Positions 8,265-18,318 of a DNA stretch of 64,000 bases are shown piece by piece. A program made the position numbers and the translations under genes. Position 1 is the stretch's first letter, and every line of letters begins with the position of its first letter. Below the pieces are notes generated by a model. The model did not search any database, had not been told where the DNA came from, and worked only from the letters and a program-made list of their open reading frames with translations. The DNA comes from an uncultured Thermoanaerobaculia bacterium (GTDB lineage: Bacteria > Acidobacteriota > Thermoanaerobaculia > Multivoradales > Multivoraceae), in NCBI GenBank assembly GCA_951812325.1, contig OX638294.1, forward strand, positions 1,342,859 through 1,406,858, in the 5' to 3' direction.

Positions 8265-9035
8265 GTGGCATACGACGCATTCGATCTGACCGGCGCCGCG
8301 GCGCTGGTGACCGGCGGCAACTCCGGCATCGGGCTGGGCTTCGCCGAGGGCCTGGCCCGGGCGGGGGCCGATGTCTGCATCTGGGGAACGAACGAGACGA
8401 AGAACGTGGCAGCCAGGAAGCAGTTGGAGCGCCACGGCACGAAGGTCGAAGCCCTCATCTGCGATGTCGGCGACGCCGACGCCGTGGCCGCATCGTTCGA
8501 GCGCACCGTGGACCTGCTGGGCAAGGTCGATTCCTGCTTCGCCAACGCCGGCATCGGCGGTCGCGGCACGCCCTTCGTCGACATGTCGATGGAAGAGTGG
8601 CGCCGGATCTTCCAGGTCAACATGGAGGGCGTCTTCCAGACCTTCCAGCAGGCCATCCGCCACATGGTCGAGCGCGGCGAAGGCGGCTCCCTGGTCGCGA
8701 CGAGCAGCCTGTCCGCGATCTTCGGCGCACCGCGCAGCGAACACTACGCGTCGACCAAGGCGGGCCTCAACGCGATGGTCCGCGGGCTCGCGGTCGAGCA
8801 CGCTCGCCACGGCATTCGCATCAACTCGATCCTGCCCGGCTGGATCGACACCGCGATGACCGAACGGGCCATCAACACGGAAGCCTTCCGGACCAAGGTC
8901 CTCCGCCGCGTTCCCCTGCGACGCTGGGGTGTCGGAGCGGACTTCAGCGGCATCGCCGTCTACCTGGCGAGCAACGCCTCCAGCTACCACACCGGCGACG
9001 AGTTCGTGATCGATGGCGGCTACGCCTGCTTCTAG
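8265..9035 (+). CDS. short-chain dehydrogenase/reductase
   Basis: 256-residue classical SDR. Cofactor motif TGGNSGIG is at about residues 14-21, NAGIGG marks the central strand, and the catalytic residues are the Ser of TSSLSAIF and YASTK (YxxxK). The C-terminus ends ASSYHTGDEFVIDGGYACF, as usual for the family. The GTG at 8265 is chosen over an upstream start because a perfect ggaggag Shine-Dalgarno lies 7 bases before it. It probably reduces or oxidises a small carbonyl/alcohol with NAD(P); the substrate is not predictable. It stands alone, with an oppositely oriented operon on each side. Confidence 0.92.
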   Translation: MAYDAFDLTGAAALVTGGNSGIGLGFAEGLARAGADVCIWGTNETKNVAARKQLERHGTKVEALICDVGDADAVAASFERTVDLLGKVDSCFANAGIGGRGTPFVDMSMEEWRRIFQVNMEGVFQTFQQAIRHMVERGEGGSLVATSSLSAIFGAPRSEHYASTKAGLNAMVRGLAVEHARHGIRINSILPGWIDTAMTERAINTEAFRTKVLRRVPLRRWGVGADFSGIAVYLASNASSYHTGDEFVIDGGYACF

Positions 9036-9204
9036 GCGGAAGGGCTCCGGCCTGCCGCCTCGGGGACGGGCGAGAGCCGAACGAGGTCCGAATCGCCGCC
9101 GGACTTCACGGTCGATTCCGGGCGTCGTCTGGCCGCAGACCCTTGATGGCGGCCAGAAGACGCACCGGGCCGTCAGGCCGGATCCGCTTTGGCGTCCAGC
9201 CGGG

Positions 9205-9654
9205 CTAACCCTCCATCGAGCGGAACACCGGCACGACGATCTCGGGCATCCGGCAGTGACTGCCGGTTTCCCGGTCCACCCAGACGTGGTCGGTGCGGCC
9301 CTCGACGAGAACTCGCCCGCCGGTCTCCACCCGGTAGCCGAAGCTCATCGCGCGACTCTGCAGGCGCTCCAGCCAGCAGCGGACACGGACCGGATCGCCG
9401 TAGCGCGCGGCGCCGCGGTAGGTGAGCTTGACGCCGGTGACCATCAGCCAGTAGCCCTCGTCCTCCATGTTCCGGTAGGCCATGCCGGCGACGCGGCAGT
9501 GGTGGGTCCGGGCGAGCTCGAACCACACCAGGTAGTTCGAATGGTGCACCACGCCCATCTGGTCCGTTTCCTTGTAGCGGACCTCGATGGCGACTTCGCT
9601 CGCCGGCACTTCGCGGCCGGCGGAGTTCACTTCCGTACCCGTCATTCCACTCAT
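9205..9654 (-). CDS. YbgC/FadM-type hotdog acyl-CoA thioesterase
   Basis: 149-residue hotdog-fold protein. The signature YKETDQMGVVHHSNYLVWFE contains the catalytic Asp of the 4-hydroxybenzoyl-CoA/YbgC thioesterase family, and FGYRVETGGRVLVEGRTDHVWVD fits the central beta strands. It would hydrolyse acyl-CoA thioesters in the cytoplasm. The ATG at 9654 overlaps the TGA of the glycosyltransferase gene as ATGA; a second in-frame ATG three codons on is possible. The two genes form one transcript reading leftward. Confidence 0.9.
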   Translation of the reverse strand: MSGMTGTEVNSAGREVPASEVAIEVRYKETDQMGVVHHSNYLVWFELARTHHCRVAGMAYRNMEDEGYWLMVTGVKLTYRGAARYGDPVRVRCWLERLQSRAMSFGYRVETGGRVLVEGRTDHVWVDRETGSHCRMPEIVVPVFRSMEG

Positions 9655-10352
9655 ATCGGGCCGCGACTGTAGCGGAGAACGGTGGTGACGATCTTCCAGC
9701 CGGCCCGCACCGTGCCGGAGACCGTGCCGGTGATCTTCGAGACGCCGGTTCGGCGCCGGTAACTCACGGGTTTCTCCGCCACGCGCAGGCCCCGCCGCAG
9801 GGCCTTGACCTGCATCTCGGCGGTCCAGCCGAAGTTCGGATCCCGCATCCGAAGCGATTCCAGGGCTCGCCAGGAGATGGCGCGGAATGGTCCCAGGTCG
9901 GTGTACCGGTGGCCGTAGAGCAGGCGCACGAGCAGGCAGGCGAACCGGTTGCCCCAGCGGGCCTGCGGCAGCAGAGCGCCCGGTTCGGCGTCTCCCAGCG
10001 CCCGCGAACCGATGACCAGGTCGACCTCGCCCCGGGCGACCGGCTCGACCAGGCCCGGCATCTCCTCGGGATGGTCCGAGTAGTCCGCGTCGAGAAACAC
10101 GACGACCTCGGGTGGTCCCGTGCGGCGCAGGTGGCCGAGCGCCGCCAGACAGGCGCTGCCGTAGCCCTGGACCGGCGCCGGCACGACCTCCGCTCCCGCT
10201 TCGCGTGCCCGAACCGCGGTCGCGTCCCGCGAGTTGTTGTCGGCGACAACGACCCGGCGCACGAGGCCTGGCGGAATGTCCGCCAGCACCAGGCCGATCG
10301 AATCCTCCTCGTTGTACGCCGGGATGACGACATCGATCACCGGGGCGCCCAT
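9651..10352 (-). CDS. family 2 glycosyltransferase
   Basis: 233-residue GT-A-fold enzyme similar to dolichol-phosphate-mannose-synthase-like glycosyltransferases. It starts VIDVVIPAYNEEDSIG, has the metal/nucleotide-binding DADYSDHPEEM near residues 95-105 and LGPFRAISWRALE, and ends YRRRTGVSKITGTVSGTVRAGWKI. It has no membrane segments, so a lipid-linked acceptor at the membrane face is likely. Its stop overlaps the thioesterase start. Immediately upstream lies a fragment duplicated from the next gene's 3' end. Confidence 0.92.
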   Translation of the reverse strand: MGAPVIDVVIPAYNEEDSIGLVLADIPPGLVRRVVVADNNSRDATAVRAREAGAEVVPAPVQGYGSACLAALGHLRRTGPPEVVVFLDADYSDHPEEMPGLVEPVARGEVDLVIGSRALGDAEPGALLPQARWGNRFACLLVRLLYGHRYTDLGPFRAISWRALESLRMRDPNFGWTAEMQVKALRRGLRVAEKPVSYRRRTGVSKITGTVSGTVRAGWKIVTTVLRYSRGPI

Positions 10353-10355
10353 TGG

Positions 10356-10475
10356 TCACAAAGTGACGCCGAAGCGCTTCCGCAGTGCGAACGCCAGCGC
10401 GATCGACAGGACCAGGAAGGCGATCAACCAGACGATCACGGGGTGACGCCGAAGCGCTTCCGCAATGCGAATCCC
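10356..10475 (-). pseudogene. two extra copies of the neighbouring gene's 3' end
   Basis: 10356-10439 reproduces the last 24 codons of the membrane-protein gene at 10514 almost exactly (WLIAFLVLSIALAFALRKRF then GVTL and stop). It could be read as a 27-residue one-helix peptide from a GTG at 10439. A second, shorter copy (gtgacgccgaagcgcttccg) lies at about 10442-10475. With the real gene end the 3' sequence is present three times in tandem, which points to local duplication or slippage. Confidence 0.75.
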
Positions 10476-10513
10476 GGCGCTCCTCGCGCGCCAGCGCGGC
10501 GTTCGGGCAAAGG

Positions 10514-11380
10514 TCACAGGGTGACGCCGAAGCGCTTCCGCAGTGCGAACGCCAGCGCGATGGACAGGACCAGGAACGCGATCAGCCAGTGGACGTCGAA
10601 CAGGCCGAAGAAGGAGATCGAGGCTGCCGCGTACTGAACGTCGATCCTCTCGACCGGCCCGTCGCGGGGAAGCGAGGGCTCCGCCGGATAGAGCAACTGA
10701 TCGAGGATCGCCGCCCGGCGGCGCGTGGGTGAGCGACGCACCCAGCGGGCGCCGCCTTCCGGATCGGCGACGAACAGGCTCTTCGCGAACGCCACGCCGC
10801 CCGTGCGGACCGTGAGCTCAACGTCCCCGGGCTCTTCGGCCCGGAGCCGCCAGACGATCTGTCGAAGACTCGGAATCCACACCCCGTCGGTCTCCACCGC
10901 GACGCCCGGCGGCGCATCGAGCTCGACCGCCGGACGCGGCACGGGCTCGACTGCCGCGGCACCTTCCGGATCCGTCGCCGCCAGATCGACGACGAGCAGC
11001 GTCCGGTCGCCGACTTCGAGCCCGTCGTAGCCATAGTGGAACTGGAGCTGGGCGATCAGCAGGATGAACGGCACGATCATCCAGAGCAGCGGCGCCAGGT
11101 TGAGCCGAAGGTAGGTCAGGTTCTCCCTCAGCAGCCGCAGTTGGGCGGCCAGCACCGCCCGCAGGTCGTCGTTGAACAGCCGCACCTCGAGCAGGTGGGC
11201 GAACAACCGCCGCTTGACCGCGGCAAGCGCCTCCTGGTTCGAGGTCCAGCGGTAGACCAGCAACGCGAAAATGCCCGACACGAGCGCCGCGAGGGTGACC
11301 GGCACGATCGGCGGCAGGGCCGCGAAGGGCCGGAGCGCCGCATCGAAGACAACGCGGAGCCAGTCGTTGACCAGGGACAT
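10514..11380 (-). CDS. three-helix membrane protein, unknown
   Basis: 288-residue inner-membrane protein. An N-terminal helix (IVPVTLAALVSGIFALLVYRW) is followed by a charged coiled region (ALAAVKRRLFAHLLEVRLFNDDLRAVLAAQLRLLREN), a second helix (LAPLLWMIVPFILLIAQLQF), a ~130-residue beta-rich periplasmic domain and a C-terminal helix ending FALRKRFGVTL. The helix/coiled-coil/helix start is reminiscent of DUF106/EMC3 (YidC-like) proteins, but this is only a topological resemblance. The ATG at 11380 is preferred over a TTG two codons upstream. The last helix is duplicated downstream. Confidence 0.7.
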   Translation of the reverse strand: MSLVNDWLRVVFDAALRPFAALPPIVPVTLAALVSGIFALLVYRWTSNQEALAAVKRRLFAHLLEVRLFNDDLRAVLAAQLRLLRENLTYLRLNLAPLLWMIVPFILLIAQLQFHYGYDGLEVGDRTLLVVDLAATDPEGAAAVEPVPRPAVELDAPPGVAVETDGVWIPSLRQIVWRLRAEEPGDVELTVRTGGVAFAKSLFVADPEGGARWVRRSPTRRRAAILDQLLYPAEPSLPRDGPVERIDVQYAAASISFFGLFDVHWLIAFLVLSIALAFALRKRFGVTL

Positions 11381-11399
11381 CAGCAAGCAGGCGAGCCGC

Positions 11400-11612
11400 C
11401 TGGGCGCCGGGAGACTGCGCCGTAGAACGCCGCACGGCAGGCGGCGCGGCGCAGGGGCACGGCGAGGCGGAGACCGGGGTCAAGCATGCCGCCTGCAGAA
11501 GGTCTGGCGCTGCCGGGAGACTGCGCCGCCAAAGGCCAAACGGCAGCGGCGCGGCGCAGGGGCCCGGCGGGATGGGGACTGGGGTCGAACATGGAGCCTG
11601 CAAGAAGTCCGG
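11400..11612. repeat. two-copy tandem repeat, ~112 bp unit
   Basis: The segment starting gggagactgcgccg near 11408 recurs near 11515 with related following sequence (gcggcgcggcgcaggggc, gaccggggtc/gactggggtc, and gcctgcagaag/gcctgcaagaag). The two copies are imperfect. It lies between a membrane-protein gene and a small RHH-like gene and holds no credible coding sequence. Confidence 0.65.
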
Positions 11613-11620
11613 CGGGGCCG

Positions 11621-11815
11621 CTAGGAGATGTACCCCAGGCCGCGGAGCCGTTTCTCGATCTCCTCCCGCGACTCCGCGCCCTCGAGCTTGGCCAGCTCCT
11701 TCTCGAGCGCGTGGGTGATGAACTCCTCCACCGAGGAGTAACCCGCGATGTCGCTGTAGCGCTTGACCCGCGCGATGAGTTCCTTGTCGAGCTTGACCTT
11801 GCCGCCGCCGAACAT
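11621..11815 (-). CDS. small ribbon-helix-helix-like protein
   Basis: 64 residues: MFGGGKVKLDKELIARVKRY, then SDIAGYSSVEEFITHALEKELAKLEG and a charged tail ending RLRGLGYIS. The short beta strand (KVKLD) followed by two helices with a turn at GYSS resembles MetJ/Arc/CopG DNA-binding proteins or a VapB-type antitoxin. No toxin gene adjoins it, so a standalone regulator is as likely. A purine-rich gaaggaggagaag stretch precedes the ATG. Family assignment is tentative. Confidence 0.6.
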   Translation of the reverse strand: MFGGGKVKLDKELIARVKRYSDIAGYSSVEEFITHALEKELAKLEGAESREEIEKRLRGLGYIS

Positions 11816-11856
11816 GCTTCTCCTCCTTCGTTCCCGCCCGCTTCACGCCGGCCGGT

Positions 11857-13857
11857 TCAGGGCGAGCCCGTCGCGGCGCCGCCGGCCAGCGTCGGGAACT
11901 CCTCCAGGCCATACTCGGCGAGTATGGACGCCGCCAGATCGGCAATGCCCCGCGCCGGCCGGCCGAGCGGACGACTCACCAGCAGCACTCCCGGCACGGT
12001 ACGGTGGTCCATCATGTGGTCCCCGCTCCAGGCGCTGTCGTTGTCGCTGAAGACCTCGCCGATCACCTCGCCCGACGCCGACTCCGTCGCGCCGCGATAG
12101 CCCCTGGCGTAGCCGACGACCAGGTCGGGGCCGACCGCGGTCCGTTGCTGGAAGGCGTAGTCCTCGCGCACGTGGACTTGTGTGATCGCGCGCTCTCCGG
12201 TCTCCGGGTCGACCACCGCCAGCAGCTCCTCCCTCAACTCCTGGACCAGGGCGAGCCGCTCGGCCGCCGTCACCGTGCCGTCGCGCTCGCGCCCCCGCAG
12301 GTTCACGTAGAGACCCGAGAAGCCGATCCCGTAGGCCCGGGTCTTCTCCCAGTCGACGTTCAGGAGGAAACCCTCGTCCGCGAAGGGATCCGCGGTCCTC
12401 GCCGTCAGGTAGCCCTTCTCCATCAGCCAGGCGTTCAGGTGGAAGGCGCGGCGCCATGAGGCGAATCCGTGATCCGACATGACGACGACCAGCGGCGCCT
12501 CGATACCGCCGTCGCCGAGCCCGGCTTCCGCCTCGAGGCGATCCAGAGTCTGCCCGACGATGACGTCGAGTCCCTCGTAGAGGGTCGGCATCAGGTCCTC
12601 GTGCACGGCATCGGATGCCGGGTCGTAGGCGGGGTGCTCGGGATCGCGCGACCGCCAGCGGACGTGGCCGATCTGGTCCACGTTGCCGAAGTAGTAGAAG
12701 AGGAAGCCGCCCTCCTGTTCGAGGTAGCGGTCCAGCACGTAGCCGTACTGCTCGGCGACTTCGTCGCCGGCGATCTTCGCCTGGGCCAGGAACTCCTCCG
12801 GCGTGAAGACGCCCTCCGTCAGGGTCTTGGTGTCCTCGGGCATCCCCTCCGTGTAGAAGCGGTCCACCGCCTCGGCCAGCTCGGCCGCGAAGTCGGGCGG
12901 CGTCGAGATGGGCGCCGCGGGCGCCATCGGATCGTGGTCGATCGGGCTGACGTAGAGTTCAAACTCCGGCTCGAGCGCCCGCAGGTACATCCGGCAGATG
13001 CCGCGCAGACGCTGGGTCGGCATCATCTCGAACTCGACCGCCAGCCAGTCGCTCCATTCCCCCACCCGGAGCACGATCTGCTGGTCCCCGAGTTCGATCT
13101 TCGCGCTCTGCGTCTCGGGATCGAGCCAGGCGGTGAAGGGGGCGGTCAACCGTTCAGGCGCCCGCAGCAGCGGGTTGTCGGGACCGAGCAGATCGGCCTC
13201 GACCACGTTGTCGTAGATGTCGAGTTCGACGATGTCGCCGCCGCTGATCTCCCGGTCCGCGAACAGCTCCGAGGTGTAGAAGGTGAAGGTGCCGTCCGTA
13301 CCCTGAATGTCGCTCGTGCCCATGCCCGAGAGTTCGCGGCTCGCCGTGCCCGAGACGGGAAAGTTCGCCGGCATGCGGATGACGGTCGTGCGCACGCCGT
13401 GCTCCTCCAGCACTTCCCAGAACGGCGTGCCGTGCCGGAACTGCTCGTAGTCCCCGCCGGTGAGCGGGAACTGCCAGGGCCCCACCTCCAGGAAGCGGCC
13501 GCCGGTGGACGCCGCGGCGGTCGACGAGTACGGGATCATCGTCTCCGGGTCCCGGTGCAGGAAGTCGAAGATGCCGTGTCCGCCCGGATCCATGCCGGTG
13601 ACGAAGCTAGACCAGGCGACCGGGCTGTGCGGCGGGATCGTCGTCTCCAGCCGCGTGAAGCCTCCCATCGACTCGAGGCGCGCGAAGTTCGGCAGGCGGC
13701 CCTCGTCGATCAGCTGCCGCGTCAGCGCGTAGTCCAGGCCGTCGAAGCCGAGCACGACGACCTTCGGCCCCTCGGACGGGCCGACGCCGCCTCCGCCGCA
13801 GCCGACCAGGAGGGCGGCCGAGAGCATGGCCGCCGGCGCCAGGCGCCTGCGGTTCAC
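11857..13857 (-). CDS. lipoprotein, alkaline phosphatase/phosphodiesterase superfamily
   Basis: 666-residue exported protein of the type I phosphodiesterase/nucleotide pyrophosphatase superfamily. The lipobox LLVGC about 20 residues in indicates a lipid anchor. Metal-site motifs are VLGFDGLDYALTR, HSPVAWSSFVTGMDPGGHG (nucleophile-region Ser/Thr) and VVVMSDHGFASW. I chose a GTG start at 13857 because it overlaps the upstream stop as GTGA, although the open frame runs further. It is likely to hydrolyse a phosphate ester or phosphodiester in the periplasm. It is a paralogue of the upstream gene, to which it is coupled. Confidence 0.85.
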   Translation of the reverse strand: MNRRRLAPAAMLSAALLVGCGGGGVGPSEGPKVVVLGFDGLDYALTRQLIDEGRLPNFARLESMGGFTRLETTIPPHSPVAWSSFVTGMDPGGHGIFDFLHRDPETMIPYSSTAAASTGGRFLEVGPWQFPLTGGDYEQFRHGTPFWEVLEEHGVRTTVIRMPANFPVSGTASRELSGMGTSDIQGTDGTFTFYTSELFADREISGGDIVELDIYDNVVEADLLGPDNPLLRAPERLTAPFTAWLDPETQSAKIELGDQQIVLRVGEWSDWLAVEFEMMPTQRLRGICRMYLRALEPEFELYVSPIDHDPMAPAAPISTPPDFAAELAEAVDRFYTEGMPEDTKTLTEGVFTPEEFLAQAKIAGDEVAEQYGYVLDRYLEQEGGFLFYYFGNVDQIGHVRWRSRDPEHPAYDPASDAVHEDLMPTLYEGLDVIVGQTLDRLEAEAGLGDGGIEAPLVVVMSDHGFASWRRAFHLNAWLMEKGYLTARTADPFADEGFLLNVDWEKTRAYGIGFSGLYVNLRGRERDGTVTAAERLALVQELREELLAVVDPETGERAITQVHVREDYAFQQRTAVGPDLVVGYARGYRGATESASGEVIGEVFSDNDSAWSGDHMMDHRTVPGVLLVSRPLGRPARGIADLAASILAEYGLEEFPTLAGGAATGSP

Positions 13858-15992
13858 GCCGCCGCTCCGCGGTCGAGACTCGCCGGGTCGAAGACCGACT
13901 CGCCCTCCATGTAGTCGGGCTTGTCGACCCCGAACAGGGCCAGCGCGGTGGGCGCCATGTCGAGCAGCGACAGGTCGTCGTCCCGGTCGACCGGACGGCT
14001 GCTGAAGAACACGCCGGGCACGAGCCGGGGATCGACACAGTGGTCGCCGCTCCAGGCCTTCGTGTTGTCGGCGAACAACGGCCCCGCGACGACGCCGACC
14101 GCGCAGTCCCAGGACACGCGGTAGCCGTCGTTGTAGCCCACGATCAGGTCGGGGGCGTTGCCCTTGTAGGGACCGGTGTACAGGTCCTCGGCGTCGAAGG
14201 CGTCGTTGATGCCGACCCCGCCCCGCTCGTCGTCGCGCAACCCGTTCCAGGCCGCGATGAGTTCGCGCTTGAGGGAGCGCGCCTCCTCGCCCGGCGCCAC
14301 GATGCCGGAAGCCTCGCGGCCCTCGAGGTTGAGGAACACGCCGGCCAGACCGAGCGCGTACGCCCGCGTGCGCGACCAGTCCACGCCCTCCAGCCACTCC
14401 TCGCTGCCGTCGGCATCCTCACGGAGAACGAGGTAACCGTGGTCGAGCAACCAGCGGTTCAGGTTCACGCCGCGCCGGAAGGAAGCGAAGCCGTGGTCCG
14501 AGAGGACGATCAGCAGATCGTCGTCGCCCAGCTTCTCCATCACCCGACCGACCAGGGCGTCGTTGTGCCGGTAGTGATCCTCGATCGTCCGGCGGTGCTT
14601 GCCGGTCTTCCTCCCCGCAGCGGCCGGGTGGCCGTTCTCCATGTAGCGCCAGAACATGTGCTGGATGCGGTCGGTCGCGTCGAAGACGCAGGTCAGACTC
14701 CCCCGCCGCAGGCGCTCCAGGGCGGCGAAGAACATCTCCTCCCGCTCGCGGTCGATGTCGTACGACTGCTGGAGGAAGGTCGCATCGTCCGTCACGCCCT
14801 CGTTGAGCGCCGTCGTGTCCTCGGCGAGACCCAGAGTGGCGAAATCGCCGACCCGCTTCGCCAGGTAGGGCGCGTAGTACGACGGATGCGAGATCGGCAT
14901 CGCCGGCTTCTCGGGGTCGATATGGATGGCCGTCAGGTAGAGCGAGGTGTGCTCGCCGGCCTCGGTCAGCATCATCCGGGTCAGGCCGTGGACCTTGACT
15001 CCGGGCGCGGCGCGGAACTCGAGGCGCACCCAGTCGGAGAGCTTTCCCCGCGCAAGTTCGACCGTCTCGCCCGCCACCGTTGCCGTCGCGGCCCCGGCGC
15101 CGCGGTCGACCTTTAGCGTCATCGGCACGCGGAGCGGGGGCGGCGGGTCACCCTCCAGGAAGCTGTTCTCGGGCCCCTCGATCACGCAGTCGAAGTGGTC
15201 GGGGCCGGCGCCGTTCGAGGCCAGCGGTATCCGCGCGCCGCCCTCCCGGATCGTCTCCGTCGCCGGGCGCGTCGTGTAGTGGAGGAACGTGCCCTGGCTG
15301 CCCACCAGATCCGGCACGCACATCGCCGCCAGCTGGGCGCCGTAGAACCGGTCCGGCGGAAACGTGATCGGAACCCGGAGCACCGTGCTCCAGACGTTTC
15401 GTTCGCCCAGCACGGTCCAGAACGGCTTCGACCGCCTGAGCAACCGGATCTCCGGCTTCTGCAGCGGGATCTTCCACTTGCCGAGCTTCAGGAAGCGCTC
15501 GACCCGACCGATGTGGGCCGAGGACAGCTTGGGCAGGTAGCTCCGCAGGTCGCGGTCGAGGAAGTCGAAGATGTTGTGCTTGCCCGGATTGGCCCCGGTC
15601 GCGAACGTCGACCAGGCGACCGGCGACAGCGCCGGGTAGGTGCTGGCGATCCGCCGGTAGCTCCCCTGCCTGCCCAGGCGCTTGAAGTTGGGCAGTTCGC
15701 CCTCCTTCATCATCCGCTCCGTCAACCGGGGATCCTGGCCGTCGAGACCGACGAAGACGAGCCGCTTGACGTGCGCCTTCGGCGGCTTCTTCCGCCGCAC
15801 GACCCGCCACAGCGTCCGTACCGGCCACGCGAGAAGCGAGACGAAGGCAAGCGCCACCGTCGCCAGCAGCACGAGGAACGACGACATGAGGGCGAACCCC
15901 GCCCCGGGGCCGATGTAGGCCGCCGCCGGCGCCGCGGCGAAGAGCGCCGCGAGAAGCGCCAGAGCGGCGGTTACGAGACGCTGAGGCGGCAA
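13854..15992 (-). CDS. membrane-anchored alkaline phosphatase superfamily protein
   Basis: 712 residues. The TTG at 15992 is chosen because it follows the strong Shine-Dalgarno ggagagga. It then gives a signal-type helix, the motif AYIGPGAGFALM, a transmembrane helix (SSFLVLLATVALAFVSLLAW) and a basic loop before the catalytic domain. That domain holds FVGLDGQDPRLTERMM, LSPVAWSTFATGANPGKHN and LLIVLSDHGFASFRRG. The layout is the same as in the downstream lipoprotein, so the pair probably arose by duplication. The role may be phosphate-ester or lipid-head-group processing at the membrane; the true substrate is unknown. Confidence 0.85.
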   Translation of the reverse strand: MPPQRLVTAALALLAALFAAAPAAAYIGPGAGFALMSSFLVLLATVALAFVSLLAWPVRTLWRVVRRKKPPKAHVKRLVFVGLDGQDPRLTERMMKEGELPNFKRLGRQGSYRRIASTYPALSPVAWSTFATGANPGKHNIFDFLDRDLRSYLPKLSSAHIGRVERFLKLGKWKIPLQKPEIRLLRRSKPFWTVLGERNVWSTVLRVPITFPPDRFYGAQLAAMCVPDLVGSQGTFLHYTTRPATETIREGGARIPLASNGAGPDHFDCVIEGPENSFLEGDPPPPLRVPMTLKVDRGAGAATATVAGETVELARGKLSDWVRLEFRAAPGVKVHGLTRMMLTEAGEHTSLYLTAIHIDPEKPAMPISHPSYYAPYLAKRVGDFATLGLAEDTTALNEGVTDDATFLQQSYDIDREREEMFFAALERLRRGSLTCVFDATDRIQHMFWRYMENGHPAAAGRKTGKHRRTIEDHYRHNDALVGRVMEKLGDDDLLIVLSDHGFASFRRGVNLNRWLLDHGYLVLREDADGSEEWLEGVDWSRTRAYALGLAGVFLNLEGREASGIVAPGEEARSLKRELIAAWNGLRDDERGGVGINDAFDAEDLYTGPYKGNAPDLIVGYNDGYRVSWDCAVGVVAGPLFADNTKAWSGDHCVDPRLVPGVFFSSRPVDRDDDLSLLDMAPTALALFGVDKPDYMEGESVFDPASLDRGAAA

Positions 15993-16868
15993 CGATTCCT
16001 CTCCAGGGGGCTTGGCTACGCCTGAGCGCAATGAGCGACGGCTCGCCAAGCGCCGCGCAGCATAGCAAGGCCCGTGTCGCCCACTCCACGGAACCAACCC
16101 GCATCCACGGCACGGTTAGAGTTGGACGCGGTGGTCGGGGAGATCTCGGCCTTGGCCAGCGACAGACTCCCATGGACCACGCCGGAAGACCCGCTGCCCG
16201 TTCCCTAGCGCCACAGCGCAGCGGCGCCGCTGCGCACCCTCCTGGCATCGGAGCCGCCATGAGCCTGCGAACACTCTGGCGCCGTGTCCGTTACGGCCGC
16301 GCGATCGCGGTCGTCTCGGGGCTTCCGCGCTCCGGCACCTCGATGGCGATGAAGATGCTCGAGGCCGGCGGCATGGAGATCGTGACCGACGGAAGGCGCG
16401 GGGCCGACGAGGACAACCCGCGGGGCTACTACGAAGACGAGCGGGTCAAGAACCTGGCAAACGCGCCGGACAAGTCCTGGATCAGGGCGTCCCGCGGTCG
16501 CGCAGTCAAGGTCATCTCCTTCCTGCTCAAGGACCTGCCGCCGAACCTGAACTACAGGGTCATCCTGATGCGGCGCGATCTGACCGAGGTGCTCGCATCC
16601 CAGCGCAAGATGCTCGATCGCCGCAGCGAGACCGACGACACGCCGGACGAACGGATGATGGAGCTCTGGCAGGACCAGCTCTGGCGGGTGAACTATCTCC
16701 TGCGGAAGGCGCCGCAGTTCGAGTGGATCGAACTCGACTACCGCCAGACGTTGCGCGATCCCGCGGCGGCGGCGAAGCGGATCGCCGGCCTGATCGAGGG
16801 CCTCGACGAGCAGGCGATGGCCGGCGTGGTCGATCCGGCGCTGTACCGGAACCGCGCCGCCGACGCCC

Positions 16869-17966
<1,098 letters not shown>

Positions 17967-18065
17967 CTGCAAACTCCAATCGGGTCGGTCCTGCCGTGGT
18001 CGGTGGCTTGAAGCGGCGGCAGACTACAGCACCGCCCCGCCGCGGCGGTTTCCCAGGCAGGGCCT

Positions 18066-18318
18066 CTAGCAGCCCGTGGCAGAAGTCGCGCTGCATTCGA
18101 GCGGCCATGCATCCCGCCCGGCATCGTGCCATCCGTGCGCCCGGTGACGGGCGCACGGACTGGTTCGCGGGTGGCGCGGAACCGCGCCACCCGGGTCGCT
18201 CCTCGGTCGCCCTTGTTCCCGGGATTGCGGGCGGCCCGATATGCTCCCTCGTCGCGCCTTGCCGGGCGGGCGCCTGGCCACTCTCGGTGCGACACGGACT
18301 TCTGCCACGGGCTGCTAG
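18066..18318 (+). mobile_element. MITE-like element, copy A (full length)
   Basis: 253 bp bounded by ctag at both ends (18066-18069 and 18315-18318). Inside these are perfect 18-bp inverted repeats, cagcccgtggcagaagtc at the left and its reverse complement at the right. The interior holds strong palindromes (tccgtgcgcccg/cgggcgcacgga; gtggcgcgg/ccgcgccac) and no reading frame. The right-hand ctag supplies the TAG stop codon of the PQQ dehydrogenase gene. The ctag may be a 4-bp target duplication or part of the element. Copy B is the same element, inverted. Confidence 0.85.

Noticed and set aside
5828..9208. 1126-codon plus-strand open frame
   Set aside because: Its sequence is Arg/Gly-rich with repeats such as GFGFRRG that are antisense of the Glu/Pro repeats of the real minus-strand gene, and it crosses several well-supported genes.
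12469..13914. 481-codon plus-strand open frame opposite the lipoprotein gene
   Set aside because: Antisense of the phosphatase-superfamily gene with clear metal motifs; no similarity or signal of its own.
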